From the IMG/VR virus record IMGVR_UViG_3300024518_003367, positions 1 to 51,749 of that record: a DNA stretch of 51,749 nt, one strand, 5' to 3'. Position numbers and translations under genes: made by a program. This document shows, piece after piece, positions 26,076-34,497 of this stretch; the first letter of the stretch is position 1; the number at the start of each line of letters is the position of its first letter. Under the pieces are notes generated by a model. That model was not told where the DNA came from. It saw nothing but the letters and a program-made list of their open reading frames with translations, and searched no databases. This DNA comes from a virus.

Positions 26076-26677
26076 TACCAGTTCACTCCTTCGATCTGGC
26101 CGTTCATCCCTTGCTTGACTGGCATCGGGAAGTACGGCGCGAGTAACTCAATGTCCCCGTTGTCCATTCTCAGCGGCAGCGCATCGACGTCGAATCTCAG
26201 GGGCGGTGTGATCACCGCTGTTTCCCACTGCTGTCTCTTTACGTGCGCCTGAGAACAGTCGATCCCTGCCACCGCCATGTTGTAAAGCAACCGTCCTTCG
26301 TTGAACGCATTGAGGTGCCCACCCAGCACACGCTCGCGTTCGTTGTTCGGCACGACGATGACCAACAGCCCCTCCGGTTTGGCTAAACTCACCGCCGCCT
26401 GCAAAAAGCGTTGGACGTCGGTCGCGTGCTCGAGTACATGCGAGCACCACACCACGTCGAACGACTCCCCCACCGGCACTTGCTCGGGGAAGCGACACAC
26501 ATAGTCGGCTGGCGGGTACAGGTTCAGCGTTTTCCATACTTTCCCCGCCCGCTGGAAGTAGCTGCCGACGTCGTTCTGATGCACTTCCCCGCCACTCCCA
26601 ACGTCCAGCACCGTCTCGAACTGGTGATACTTCATCAACCAGTCGAATGCAAAGCCCCCGCGAACCGGGTTACTCAT
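26075..26677 (-). CDS. SAM-dependent methyltransferase, 200 aa
   Basis: From ATG 26677 (MSNPVRGGFAFDW), overlapping the glycosyltransferase stop as ATGA. Class I Rossmann methyltransferase: motif I VLDVGSGG (about 24-31), a post-II segment KTLNLYPPADY, motif IV-like FDVVWCSHVLEHATD, and post-motif LVIVVPNN; the SHVLEH phrase is typical of methyltransferase type 11. Substrate unknown; pairing with a glycosyltransferase suggests sugar or capsid surface modification. Confidence 0.85.
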   Translation of the reverse strand: MSNPVRGGFAFDWLMKYHQFETVLDVGSGGEVHQNDVGSYFQRAGKVWKTLNLYPPADYVCRFPEQVPVGESFDVVWCSHVLEHATDVQRFLQAAVSLAKPEGLLVIVVPNNERERVLGGHLNAFNEGRLLYNMAVAGIDCSQAHVKRQQWETAVITPPLRFDVDALPLRMDNGDIELLAPYFPMPVKQGMNGQIEGVNW

Positions 26678-27516
26678 GCGGCGACCAATGCCTGTTGCAA
26701 GATTATTTCCGCGTTCTGGCGCTCCGATAGCTCGGTGAGCGTCCATTGGGTATATGCCAAGCGACTACCGAATTCCACGCGCTTGGCTTCTGGCAACAGC
26801 ATCGGATCATCCACCATGGACAGATCCGTCTCCGCATACTCGGCATAGAACGCCTCGGGGTCACAGACCACCGGGACGCCGTGGAGGATCGCATCGGTTC
26901 CCGAACCTCCCCATCGGGTGATCACCACCGCTGCTTGACGCAACGCTTCCTGCATCGGTTCGTCGCGGGCATTGCTGACTTCATCACCCGGCAACGATCC
27001 CCTACTCACTGTGAACGGATGTGGGCGATACCGTATCGTCCGATCCGTGACGTTTTTCAACTTACCGTACACCTCCCACCCCCACTGCGCGTGCAAAGAC
27101 GCGCTCTGGTTCTGGGGCAACCCCAGTGGAAGGTCTTGGCAAATCAGCACCTGATCACCAAGTGGGCGAATCGAGTCGAACCCCAAAAGGTCGAACCGAT
27201 CCCTCGGCAGGGGTGCAAGGGGGATGGCGTACAGTCTGTTCACGCCCAGACGGTGATACTCTTTTCGCCGAACGTGCCCGAGGTCGTACACCAGAGTCGG
27301 AGTGCCACGATCGTGGTATGTACGCTGGCAGAGGCGTGGTGCCTCTGTCAGCGAAGTGCCGATACCCGTCACGACCACCAAATCAAAGTCCTCGACCTGA
27401 TCTGGCTTAAACACCTCAACCCGTCGGAAGGTCACCTGATGCCCGGCTGCACTCACACCCTGCGCGAGTGCAGCCATCGCATCGTCAGTGGACCTGCCAT
27501 ACAGACCCACATGCAC
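26674..27516 (-). CDS. GT-B-type glycosyltransferase-like protein, 280 aa
   Basis: Begins MHVGLYGRSTDDAMAALAQG, a nucleotide-sugar fold N-terminal strand, and has a donor-site-like motif ITRWGGSGTDAILHGVPVVC near 205-224, as in GT-B and capsular polysaccharide processing proteins. It is somewhat short for a full GT-B enzyme (usually 350-400 aa). It sits between the coat protein and the head completion genes, next to a methyltransferase; modification of virion or host glycans is inferred. Confidence 0.75.
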   Translation of the reverse strand: MHVGLYGRSTDDAMAALAQGVSAAGHQVTFRRVEVFKPDQVEDFDLVVVTGIGTSLTEAPRLCQRTYHDRGTPTLVYDLGHVRRKEYHRLGVNRLYAIPLAPLPRDRFDLLGFDSIRPLGDQVLICQDLPLGLPQNQSASLHAQWGWEVYGKLKNVTDRTIRYRPHPFTVSRGSLPGDEVSNARDEPMQEALRQAAVVITRWGGSGTDAILHGVPVVCDPEAFYAEYAETDLSMVDDPMLLPEAKRVEFGSRLAYTQWTLTELSERQNAEIILQQALVAA

Positions 27517-27528
27517 CGTGGACTCCGC

Positions 27529-28515
27529 TTACGCGGCGTCTACCGTGAGCCGGACGCCCGGCAGATCCTTCGCGTCGGTCGCGATCTTGTCCCAGTTGGT
27601 CGTGGTGGCGATCGCGGTATCGAGCGGGTTGGCCCCGCCGTTGCCGATATCCCACTGCATACCCTTCATGTTCAGGTTGAAAGCGTACTCCCCCTGAATT
27701 CTGAAGGACAGCTGCTCCAGACCCGTCACGACCTCAGACACCAGATCCTGATCCTCGGACTCAGTACACACCACCGCGCCGCTTACCAGACCGAGTACGG
27801 CGTAGGCGTCGTCGCCTGTGGTGGTGGCGCCAACCTCGAACAGCGAGGCGGCATCAGTGACGATGGTCGGACGACCGAGCGAGAAGGCGGTGCCTTCCTT
27901 GATCTGCACGTCGGCCACGTTGGTGATCTTGTCGGTGATCGACTGACCAGCCAACTGATACCACGAAGAGGAGTGCATTACCCACGCCACGACACGGTTG
28001 CCCGCATCGCCCATCTTCGACAGTGCGGTGTTCAGCAAGCCATGAGTGAGGGTACTGCCTGTGCCGTCGTGGTTCTGGGAGGCTTGACCTTCCAGCGCGG
28101 CTTCAACTGCCATGATGGAAGTGTTGACCATGTCCTGCGTCTTCCGCTCGCCGATCATCCCGCCGAGCTTGAAGGACATTTCCCGCTGATCCTTCCCGAT
28201 CTTTCTCCACGCATCGAGCGTCTGAGTAGCCGGGCCGATCTTCCGGTGTACCTTGACGCCGATGAACTCAGCCTGAGTCATCGCGAGGTCGGTCGCTGCC
28301 GACACGGAGGTCAGATCACGCCGGGTGATCAGGTTCGCCACGTCCTGCAGGAAGGATTCCTTGTTGTAGTCGCCAATCAGCTTGTTAGCGACCAGCCGGA
28401 CGGAGCCGGCCGACGCGGCGTTGAAAACTGCGAGGTTCTGGGCGATGGCCTCGGCCATCCCACCGTAGAATTCCTCGTTATAGATGACGAAGTCAGATCC
28501 TTTACCAATTGCCAT
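27529..28515 (-). CDS. major capsid (coat) protein, 328 aa
   Basis: MAIGKGSDFVIYNEEFYGGM opens a protein of the phage coat family with an expected HK97 fold: an N-terminal arm, spine helix region (VANLITRRDLTSVSAATD), an E-loop like segment and a domain with HSSSWYQLAGQSITDKITNV and KEGTAFSLGRPTIVTDAASL, phrases typical of phage coat proteins. It follows the scaffold by 17 bases. It should be the most abundant virion protein. Confidence 0.88.
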   Translation of the reverse strand: MAIGKGSDFVIYNEEFYGGMAEAIAQNLAVFNAASAGSVRLVANKLIGDYNKESFLQDVANLITRRDLTSVSAATDLAMTQAEFIGVKVHRKIGPATQTLDAWRKIGKDQREMSFKLGGMIGERKTQDMVNTSIMAVEAALEGQASQNHDGTGSTLTHGLLNTALSKMGDAGNRVVAWVMHSSSWYQLAGQSITDKITNVADVQIKEGTAFSLGRPTIVTDAASLFEVGATTTGDDAYAVLGLVSGAVVCTESEDQDLVSEVVTGLEQLSFRIQGEYAFNLNMKGMQWDIGNGGANPLDTAIATTTNWDKIATDAKDLPGVRLTVDAA

Positions 28516-28532
28516 GAGTCACGCTCCGGTGG

Positions 28533-29351
28533 TTACGGCCCCGATTCTGCGTGGACTTTTGTTTCCCACGCCTCGTTGCCATGTTCTCCAATGAAGGCGA
28601 CCTTCTCGGACACGGACATGTCCGCTGCCTTCTTCGATTGTCCGGCCCCACCGGAACGCTTCTTGTCGCCAGCCCCGCTGCCGGACGACCCTGCTCCCTC
28701 GAACACTCCTTGGAAATCAGGGTCTTTCTTCAACTCCTGCACCAACTGAAGGATCGTGAACGGCGAGCCGTCCGCCACGTTGATCCGTGGATGTCCTTGT
28801 GCGTCGAGGACGTCTGCTCGATACGTGCCGTCGTCGTTCCGAACGACTTTGGTGTTGGCACGAATCTCCGGCATCAACAACCGCGCCGATCCCTTCTCCG
28901 ATTGACACGCCATCACGCCAGCGTTCTCAACCAGAAGTCTTTCCACCTCTGAAACGGCTCCGGCTTTCGCCTCTCTCTCAGTGAGGACTTCCTTGTCCTT
29001 CTCCTCGATGGTCAGCAGCCGTACCCGCTCGACCTCAGACTTCGACACCATGTCTTCGCCGTCAGGGTCTTTCTTTTTGCCCGCCAACTGCTCTCGCAGT
29101 TCGTCGCGCTCCGTCTCAAGCGCCTCGCGCTGCTCAGTGGTCATCCGACCCTTGAGTTCTTTCTCGATCTTCTTCTTTTCCTTGAGCAACGTGTCGCGAC
29201 TATTCTTCAACCCCGCCGCGAATGCCTGCTCCGCCGATGTTGGCTCCACGTCCAACCGAAAGACTCCGTTCTCTTCGTCTTCGACATACAAATCTCGGTG
29301 CGCCTCTGCTACGTCGTCCAACGACTCTACTATGGCGGTCAGTTGCGGCAT
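28533..29351 (-). CDS. capsid scaffold protein, 272 aa
   Basis: Start set at ATG 29351 (MPQLTAIVESLDDVAEAHRD) after GGGAG. Highly charged with a long coiled coil (LLKEKKKIEKELKGRMTTEQ; TEREAKAGAVSEVERLLVEN), an unstructured Gly/Ser/Lys-rich stretch (GAGSSGSGAGDKKRSGGAGQ) and a charged C-terminal helix. This is the usual build of scaffolding proteins immediately before the coat gene. Confidence 0.8.
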   Translation of the reverse strand: MPQLTAIVESLDDVAEAHRDLYVEDEENGVFRLDVEPTSAEQAFAAGLKNSRDTLLKEKKKIEKELKGRMTTEQREALETERDELREQLAGKKKDPDGEDMVSKSEVERVRLLTIEEKDKEVLTEREAKAGAVSEVERLLVENAGVMACQSEKGSARLLMPEIRANTKVVRNDDGTYRADVLDAQGHPRINVADGSPFTILQLVQELKKDPDFQGVFEGAGSSGSGAGDKKRSGGAGQSKKAADMSVSEKVAFIGEHGNEAWETKVHAESGP

Positions 29352-29413
29352 GGTGGGTAGTCTCCCAGAGACGGTTGGCATGAATGTTGCTGGATAGGCC
29401 CAAGTTAGGAAAC

Positions 29414-30232
29414 TCAGCCCCGATCCGCAAGCAGGATGGGGATTATGGTCGAGCGACAACCCCAATGCTGGGGCGGCAGTACCTGCGCCGGATCATCGTA
29501 ACGCCACGTCAAAGTGTGTAAGCCCAGACAGATATCGGTGGTGCGCTCATCCAGCACGGCCCAGTACTGGTAGGCCTCTGTCAGCTTCGGATTCTTGAGG
29601 TAAGTCAGAGCAGCGGCCTTGTTCGCCACCTGAGTAACCGATGTGCGGACCAGCGATTCCGCCGCTTGCTGGCCGATGGAGATCACCCCACGCACCATGT
29701 TGCCTTTCGGGCCTCGCACCCCTCTGATGCGGGTCACCAGAGCATCGACCCCTTCCCCTTGGATCATTCCCTGCTGGATCTGAGCCTGATACGCCAACTG
29801 GGCGCCCGCGTTGTGCCGGCCCCACCACTTACCCAGCGGCGCCCCCTGCACCAGATCGGACGACACAATGGCTCGCAATTGGTTGTCGCTGGGGATACGG
29901 ACCCGTGCGATCTGGACTTCCACCATGGCGGCGATCGCCGCTCGCACTTCACGGGCCTCTCCCATGGACAGGGAGCGGAGGCTTCTATTGGTAACGGCCC
30001 GGAGATCGCTGTACATGTTGGCGATCATGGTTTGACCGCGCCGCACCACGGAATTAACGCGCTGCTGTCGCCGGCCGGGAGAGATGTCGGCTATGGGGTT
30101 GTCGCGTATCAGTTCAGCCAAGTCTTTCTGGGTCTTCGCCATTCGACGTCGGACCCTGACCTTGGTGGCTTCCTCGATCTTCCTGCGCTGTGCTACGCGG
30201 CGCAGGGTACGCTTGATGGGATCGGCGGGCAT
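29414..30232 (-). CDS. SPP1 gp7-like head morphogenesis protein, 272 aa
   Basis: Starts at ATG 30232 (MPADPIKRTLRRVAQRR), touching the portal stop. The C-terminal signature of the Mu F/SPP1 gp7 minor head family is clear: VTQVANKAAALTYLK, then WAVLDERTTDICLGL and PPQHWGCRSTIIPIL, including the paired cysteines. These proteins are injected or act in head assembly with the portal. Position after portal is canonical. Confidence 0.88.
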   Translation of the reverse strand: MPADPIKRTLRRVAQRRKIEEATKVRVRRRMAKTQKDLAELIRDNPIADISPGRRQQRVNSVVRRGQTMIANMYSDLRAVTNRSLRSLSMGEAREVRAAIAAMVEVQIARVRIPSDNQLRAIVSSDLVQGAPLGKWWGRHNAGAQLAYQAQIQQGMIQGEGVDALVTRIRGVRGPKGNMVRGVISIGQQAAESLVRTSVTQVANKAAALTYLKNPKLTEAYQYWAVLDERTTDICLGLHTLTWRYDDPAQVLPPQHWGCRSTIIPILLADRG

Positions 30233-31662
30233 CACTCACCCAGCGGATCGTCGTCGTCGCCCTCATCTGGCATCGGCAGCGTCGTGGCCTCCAGTCGCGC
30301 CAACTCCTTGGTCGGATCGAACCCATTGGGCATGGAGTTGCCCTGTACCATGACATTCCAGAACGTCTCACGGCTGATATTGCCGGACGCCACCAAGTTG
30401 TTGTAGGCGTTGATGTCCTCGGGGCTCATGGTCAGCCGCTCGAATTCCTGATTGATCGTGATCGAGCCCGCTGTGTCGTTGCCCAGATACCGTTCATGGA
30501 AGACTAAAGCCAACTCGAGGCCGTCCTGTAGCGATCGAGCGGACGCGGCGAGGCTGGAATCCTGCTCACTCTTGTCGATCTTCTTGGCCTCCGCCGTTTC
30601 TGCCGATCGCGTCTCCCGCTGCAGCATAGCGAGGCCCTGAATCGCCATGCGCTGCTCGAGATCTTTCTGCTCGTCACGGGTTTGGCCCAGCGCCGCGCCC
30701 GTGTGCTCTAAGTAGAACACATCGCCATCGACGTCGATGTCGATCCCGATGTTTGGCCCCATCTCCTGCTCGCCCTCGGTGGTGTCGCGACCCTTGAAGA
30801 TCGGGATGGGCACGCTGGCGATGTGAAGGGAGTGGCGGTGGTCTGACTGGACGTTCCAGTGAGCGATGTTGGTGTAAGACAGATCGAGCAACGACGGGGC
30901 GCTGACCAGTTCATCGATCTTCCGACCCGTGTAGATGACGGCCAGCGGGATCGACGTTTGGTTGGTCAGAACACCTGAGTCGGTGATCGTCAGATTGCTC
31001 TTGGCGTCGGGGGCCCAGCGATCCCAAGTGATCTCGTCGTCAACCTTCTTGTACACCCGGTAGGTGGTGATGTTCTCTTCTCCGAACTCCCCGTCCGGCA
31101 CCATTTCGACAAACCGAATGGTCACCTGAGTCAATACCTTCTGGCCGTTGATGACCTCGACGCGCCAGTTGATGATGTCCAGTGGGGAGATGTGGAGCCA
31201 GTATGGCCGGACCCCCGTCTCGCGTTCCTCGGCTATCGAGAGCGGAGCGCCGTTGGTGTTGGTCGGCACCTCGGGGTAGTCCACCAGAATACAGGAGTGC
31301 CCTAGTCTCCAGCCCTCCTCGAATACCTGACGAGAGAACACGTCGCCGTGGGTGCCGGCGTTGTCGATGTTTTCCCAGTGAAGCTTGAAGCCCTCCGAGA
31401 CGTCCTCTTCCATCACGGGATTCCGGCGGAAGACCATCCCGACCAAACCCTTGATAGTGCGGTTGAGCCCATTGAAGAACTCGCTGGCCGCTATCCGGCG
31501 ATCGTACTCATCATCTGTTTCGGAGGGGTTCTTCGGTAGGTAAGTGGTGCTGCGCTTACGCATCCACCTTGTTCCACGGGAAACATCGTCCAATACGATC
31601 CAGTCCGGCGTCTGGTCGATGTATGCTTGACTCTCGTAGTCTGGGGTGTCGTTTCCTGCCAT
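30232..31662 (-). CDS. portal protein, DUF4055 type, 476 aa
   Basis: Recognisable DUF4055 portal: the N-terminal region has TYLPKNPSETDDEYDRRIA and FFNGLNRTIKGLVGMVFRRN, followed by EEGWRLGHSCILVDYPEVP; the middle keeps PLAVIYTGRKIDELVSAPSL. It forms the dodecameric DNA gate and packaging motor dock. It lies 48 bases after the large terminase stop. Confidence 0.9.
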   Translation of the reverse strand: MAGNDTPDYESQAYIDQTPDWIVLDDVSRGTRWMRKRSTTYLPKNPSETDDEYDRRIAASEFFNGLNRTIKGLVGMVFRRNPVMEEDVSEGFKLHWENIDNAGTHGDVFSRQVFEEGWRLGHSCILVDYPEVPTNTNGAPLSIAEERETGVRPYWLHISPLDIINWRVEVINGQKVLTQVTIRFVEMVPDGEFGEENITTYRVYKKVDDEITWDRWAPDAKSNLTITDSGVLTNQTSIPLAVIYTGRKIDELVSAPSLLDLSYTNIAHWNVQSDHRHSLHIASVPIPIFKGRDTTEGEQEMGPNIGIDIDVDGDVFYLEHTGAALGQTRDEQKDLEQRMAIQGLAMLQRETRSAETAEAKKIDKSEQDSSLAASARSLQDGLELALVFHERYLGNDTAGSITINQEFERLTMSPEDINAYNNLVASGNISRETFWNVMVQGNSMPNGFDPTKELARLEATTLPMPDEGDDDDPLGE

Positions 31663-31710
31663 CGTGCCGTCTCCCCGGCCTCTCGGTCGCCCCGCGACGT
31701 CACGCCTTTA

Positions 31711-33045
31711 TTAAAGGTTCCATCTGGAGGTCTTCCACTTTTTGGCGCCGAACATCAGTTCTGTGACTGCCCACACCATGGCGTCCGCCCGGTCAGGCGA
31801 TCCACCTCCCAGATACTCGTCGGCGGTCAAGGCCAGCATCTGGTCTTCCAGTTTAGCGAAATTCCCTACGTGATGCACCCGGTTCTGCTCATACAAAGCA
31901 GCCACGGGCTCCGCCCGCCGCCCCTTGTGTTTGGCGGCTGACACACCCCGATAGCTGACATTTTCATCAATTGTCCGTATGACCGATTCTACAAGGTCGC
32001 CGCCTTGGTTCTTTTCCGCAACAATCCGGCTGGCCTTGAAGTCGTAGAACGCTCCCACCACCCGCCGGGCCCACTGATCCGGCGAACCCACCAGCGACAG
32101 ATCCTTCATGATGTAGGCGTGGTTATCTGAACCCAGCGCGGCCACGATGATCCCGCTCTCGTTGCTGTTGTCCTGCGAGGAAATGGCGGGGTCCACGCCG
32201 ATCACCAGCCGGACGATAGCCACGGTCATCTTCGCCACTCGATTACGCTCGATCATCTCCAGCGCCCACAGGGCACCCGGGAAGTCAGTCAGCACCTCGG
32301 CGTACAGTTCCTGCCGGCCGAGTCTGGTGCCCTCGTACTTCTGGATCACTCGCTCGATGAACTTCGGTGGCAGGTTGGCGATGTTGTCGTAACTCGAGCC
32401 GCGAGTGACGTAAACGCCGGGGTCTTTCAGTAGCTCTTTGATGATGGGGATCGGACGGGGGGTGGTGGACACGATGACGCGGGGCTTGCTCCCGAGGCGG
32501 AGTCCGAACTCAAGATTGTCCCACGTCTCTTGAGGGTAGTCGTACTTCGCCAACTCATCGACCCAAGCGTAGTGATGTTGGGGTCCACGTAGCTGGTCGG
32601 GTTCCTTCCCGCTGTACGTGGTACCTACACTCCCATTCGGCCAGACCAGTCGGCGGTTGCCCGGCTGGTACAGTGGCATGTTCCACGGCGGTGCTGTCGC
32701 GAGGATACCGGACTCACCCTCGACCAGCACATCGCGAGCGTCGGGACCAGTCTCACCGACCAGCGCGACACGCACCGGGGGATCGTCGGCCTCACCTACC
32801 CACTCGCGTACCGTCTCGGCACCAGTGCGCGTCTTGCCTTCGCCTCGACCCGCAAGGCGAAGCCAGATGACCCAGTCCTCCTCTGGGGTGCCCGGCTCAC
32901 CCTCCGGCAACTTCTGATTTTCACGCGCCCAGAAACTCCAATCAAATAGAAGTTTCTCGACATCCGCTTCACTCATTGTGTCGAGCGTTGCGAGGATGTC
33001 TTCGCGAGATTTACTAGCAATTTCTTCAGCAGTTGATAAAGTCAC
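31711..33045 (-). CDS. terL: terminase large subunit
   Basis: ATPase-nuclease that packages DNA. Walker A GRGEGKT at residues 66-72 and Walker B YAWVDE at 159-164, with the coupling phrase STTPRP near 193; the RNase H-like nuclease begins at VIGVDPAIS (Asp285) and ends with the ADRADAMVWA motif near 425. GTG 33045 is the longest start; ATG 32976 would still keep all motifs. The gene is first in the structural operon and divergent from the plus-strand promoter at 33048. Confidence 0.95.
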   Translation of the reverse strand: MTLSTAEEIASKSREDILATLDTMSEADVEKLLFDWSFWARENQKLPEGEPGTPEEDWVIWLRLAGRGEGKTRTGAETVREWVGEADDPPVRVALVGETGPDARDVLVEGESGILATAPPWNMPLYQPGNRRLVWPNGSVGTTYSGKEPDQLRGPQHHYAWVDELAKYDYPQETWDNLEFGLRLGSKPRVIVSTTPRPIPIIKELLKDPGVYVTRGSSYDNIANLPPKFIERVIQKYEGTRLGRQELYAEVLTDFPGALWALEMIERNRVAKMTVAIVRLVIGVDPAISSQDNSNESGIIVAALGSDNHAYIMKDLSLVGSPDQWARRVVGAFYDFKASRIVAEKNQGGDLVESVIRTIDENVSYRGVSAAKHKGRRAEPVAALYEQNRVHHVGNFAKLEDQMLALTADEYLGGGSPDRADAMVWAVTELMFGAKKWKTSRWNL

Positions 33046-33047
33046 AC

Positions 33048-33076
33048 TTGACTTTCGTGGTACACTTATGTATTAT
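33048..33076 (+). promoter_or_regulatory. plus-strand early-type promoter
   Basis: TTGACT, exact 17-base spacer and TATTAT, the best -10 in the window, followed at 33085-33096 by the leader GGTTACTGACTC and a GGAGGAAGC ribosome site before ATG 33113. It belongs to the same promoter-plus-leader family seen on the minus strand in the right arm. It starts within the first codons of terL on the other strand. Confidence 0.8.
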
Positions 33077-33112
33077 TCATATACGGTTACTGACTCACAT
33101 TTTGGAGGAAGC

Positions 33113-33277
33113 ATGAAACTCACACCTCGCAAACGTCGGATGACTTTTCATTTTGCTACCCGCGAAGAAGCCGCCGAACTCGAAAAGAAACTCGAGCGCG
33201 ACGGCATTCCGTTTGAGCGTCAACACGACGACGCCGATTTCCAACCCTTCAAAGTTCTCACTGGGAGATCTGTATGA
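33113..33277 (+). CDS. hypothetical small protein, 54 aa
   Basis: MKLTPRKRRMTFHFATREEA with a perfect ribosome site (GGAGGAAGC). The pattern TREEAAELEKKLERDGIPFE suggests a beta-alpha-beta mini-domain like small phage proteins with an ACT- or ferredoxin-like arrangement; no family named. It overlaps the next gene by four bases and is transcribed from 33048-33076. Confidence 0.75.
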   Translation: MKLTPRKRRMTFHFATREEAAELEKKLERDGIPFERQHDDADFQPFKVLTGRSV

Positions 33278-33720
33278 CTCCCTTTGAGCCCGCCTACTTC
33301 CCACCGTCGTGGATGGATAAGTATACCCTACCCGGCACCACAGTTGTAATGAACAATCGTTATCAAGTGTGTCTCCGCAAAGCCGCGATCGTGGATGGCA
33401 AGCCAATCACCAGTCTGTCAATCAAGCGCCGCGACAAGAAACCAATCCGGTCGTGGCGCGATTTGTTGTGGATCAAAAACCAACTCTGCGGAGAGGAATG
33501 CGAGGCCGTCGAAATCTTCCCTCCCATGAGCAAGTTGCTGGACACCAGCAATCAGTACTGGTTGTGGGTGTTCCCTGAGGGTGTCTCACTCGGGTTGGGT
33601 CTAGGTAACGATACGGCGGTTGTTTGCGACGGCGACGGCAGTACTGCGCCGGGACGCAACCGCCAACAGCCACTGCCCGAGTGGTATCCGCCGCCGGTCG
33701 TACTGCCGGAAGAAGCCTAA
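33274..33720 (+). CDS. conserved phage protein (DUF7694-like), 148 aa
   Basis: The central segment PIRSWRDLLWIKNQLCGEEC followed by AVEIFPPMSKLLDTSNQYWLWVF strongly resembles a small conserved phage/bacterial family I recall as DUF7694, found in many tailed phages with unknown function. The final 40 residues are Gly/Pro-rich. Coupled by ATGA to 33113-33277; converges with the minus-strand gene at 33717-33893 with a four-base overlap. Confidence 0.7.
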   Translation: MTPFEPAYFPPSWMDKYTLPGTTVVMNNRYQVCLRKAAIVDGKPITSLSIKRRDKKPIRSWRDLLWIKNQLCGEECEAVEIFPPMSKLLDTSNQYWLWVFPEGVSLGLGLGNDTAVVCDGDGSTAPGRNRQQPLPEWYPPPVVLPEEA

Positions 33721-33893
33721 GTCTGGTGTGTGATCCGCCACTCTGGGATCGTCTGGCCCACAGCATCTCGAACGATCCCGCAGTGGCGGCACTTCGTTCC
33801 TCGATGGTAGCTCGTTCGTCCGCTACCCTCCGCCCGAAAATGGCAGCCGTCCCATTGGTGCCAACCGAACCATCGATGCAGTAGCTTTCTCAT
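33717..33893 (-). CDS. DUF1660-like small zinc-finger protein, 58 aa
   Basis: ATG at 33893 after GGAGAGAAACG. The opening MRKLLHRWFGWHQWDGCHF and a later TKCRHCG resemble DUF1660 proteins (a short LLCKWFGHKWxG start with a terminal CxxC), which are small phage proteins of unknown function. Possible zinc binding through Cys/His. Start overlaps the stop of 33890-34153. Confidence 0.65.
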   Translation of the reverse strand: MRKLLHRWFGWHQWDGCHFRAEGSGRTSYHRGTKCRHCGIVRDAVGQTIPEWRITHQT

Positions 33894-34153
33894 CGTTTCT
33901 CTCCATCTAGTGGAACACCATTCAACCAATCCTTGGCGATACTCGCGTACAAACCAGAACCCTCAAATAGTTCATCCAGCAGTTTAGCGAATTTCATCAC
34001 CGCCTTGGCTCGCATCTCCTGCGCCTTCCGTGGACCCACGTACCCTCGACTCAAGGCGTAGGTCGCCCACCCGTCCGGCTTCTTCGCTTCTTGGTGCCCA
34101 TCTTTCCTGCCCTGCTCGTAGGCCAACACCGTCTCACGTTCTTGATCGTTCAT
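33890..34153 (-). CDS. hypothetical protein starting next to a tRNA, 87 aa
   Basis: MNDQERETVLAYEQGRKDGH is a plausible helical N-terminus and RGYVGPRKAQEMRAKAVMKF follows. The ATG at 34153 lies only three bases after the 3' end of the tRNA-Leu at 34157-34231, with no room for a ribosome site outside the tRNA. Translation may need an internal start or use a leaderless message released by tRNA processing. Function unknown. Confidence 0.65.
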   Translation of the reverse strand: MNDQERETVLAYEQGRKDGHQEAKKPDGWATYALSRGYVGPRKAQEMRAKAVMKFAKLLDELFEGSGLYASIAKDWLNGVPLDGEKR

Positions 34154-34156
34154 AAG

Positions 34157-34231
34157 TGCGCCCGGCTGGATTCGAACCAGCAACCTCCGCATTTTGAGTG
34201 CGGTCACGTATACCAATTCCGCCACGGACGC
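34157..34231 (-). tRNA. tRNA-Leu (CAA) with short variable loop
   Basis: Acceptor GCGTCCG/CGGGCGC, Leu-type D-arm (GGCGGAATTGGTATACG), anticodon stem CCGCA/TGCGG with loop CTCAAAA giving CAA, and T-arm GCTGG-TTCGAAT-CCAGC. The variable region is only five bases, whereas bacterial tRNA-Leu normally has a long arm. CCA is not encoded. Confidence 0.85.
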
Positions 34232-34233
34232 GA

Positions 34234-34320
34234 TGGCAGCGTCAGGACTCGAACCTGAGGTGTTCACCGCTCGGGTAGCTGATCTACAGTCAGCCGCGTT
34301 CGCCGCTCCGCCACACTGCC
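34234..34320 (-). tRNA. tRNA-Tyr (GTA)
   Basis: Acceptor GGCAGTG/CGCTGCC, anticodon stem GCTGA/TCAGC with loop CTGTAGA (GTA), a long variable arm (about 19 bases) as expected for bacterial tRNA-Tyr, and T-arm TCAGG-TTCGAGT-CCTGA. Confidence 0.9.
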
Positions 34321-34321
34321 A

Positions 34322-34395
34322 TGCTCCAGCAGGGATTCGAACCCTGAGTCTCCAGATCCTAAATCTGGCGCGTTTGCCAATTTCGCCACCGGAGC
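34322..34395 (-). tRNA. tRNA-Leu (TAG) with short variable loop
   Basis: Acceptor GCTCCGG/CTGGAGC, anticodon stem CCAGA/TCTGG with loop TTTAGGA (TAG), T-arm CAGGG-TTCGAAT-CCCTG. As in the neighbouring tRNA-Leu, the long variable arm is missing. Confidence 0.88.
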
Positions 34396-34399
34396 GTGG

Positions 34400-34488
34400 G
34401 TGCCTGACGGGATTCGAACCCGCATGACCGCCATCTATCGACATTCATTCGTCTGGGGCGGGATCGTTACCAATTACGACCACAGACA
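34400..34488 (-). tRNA. tRNA-like gene with oversized anticodon loop
   Basis: Acceptor TGTCTGT/TCAGGCA (one mismatch), D-stem TCGT/ACGA, and T-arm GCGGG-TTCGAAT-CCCGT are good, but the anticodon stem CCGCC/GGCGG encloses 24 bases instead of 7 (GACGAATGAATGTC in the middle can form a small inner hairpin). The extra 17 bases could be an intron-like insert or decay. Isotype cannot be assigned. Confidence 0.6.
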
Positions 34489-34497
34489 CCGCTTACA

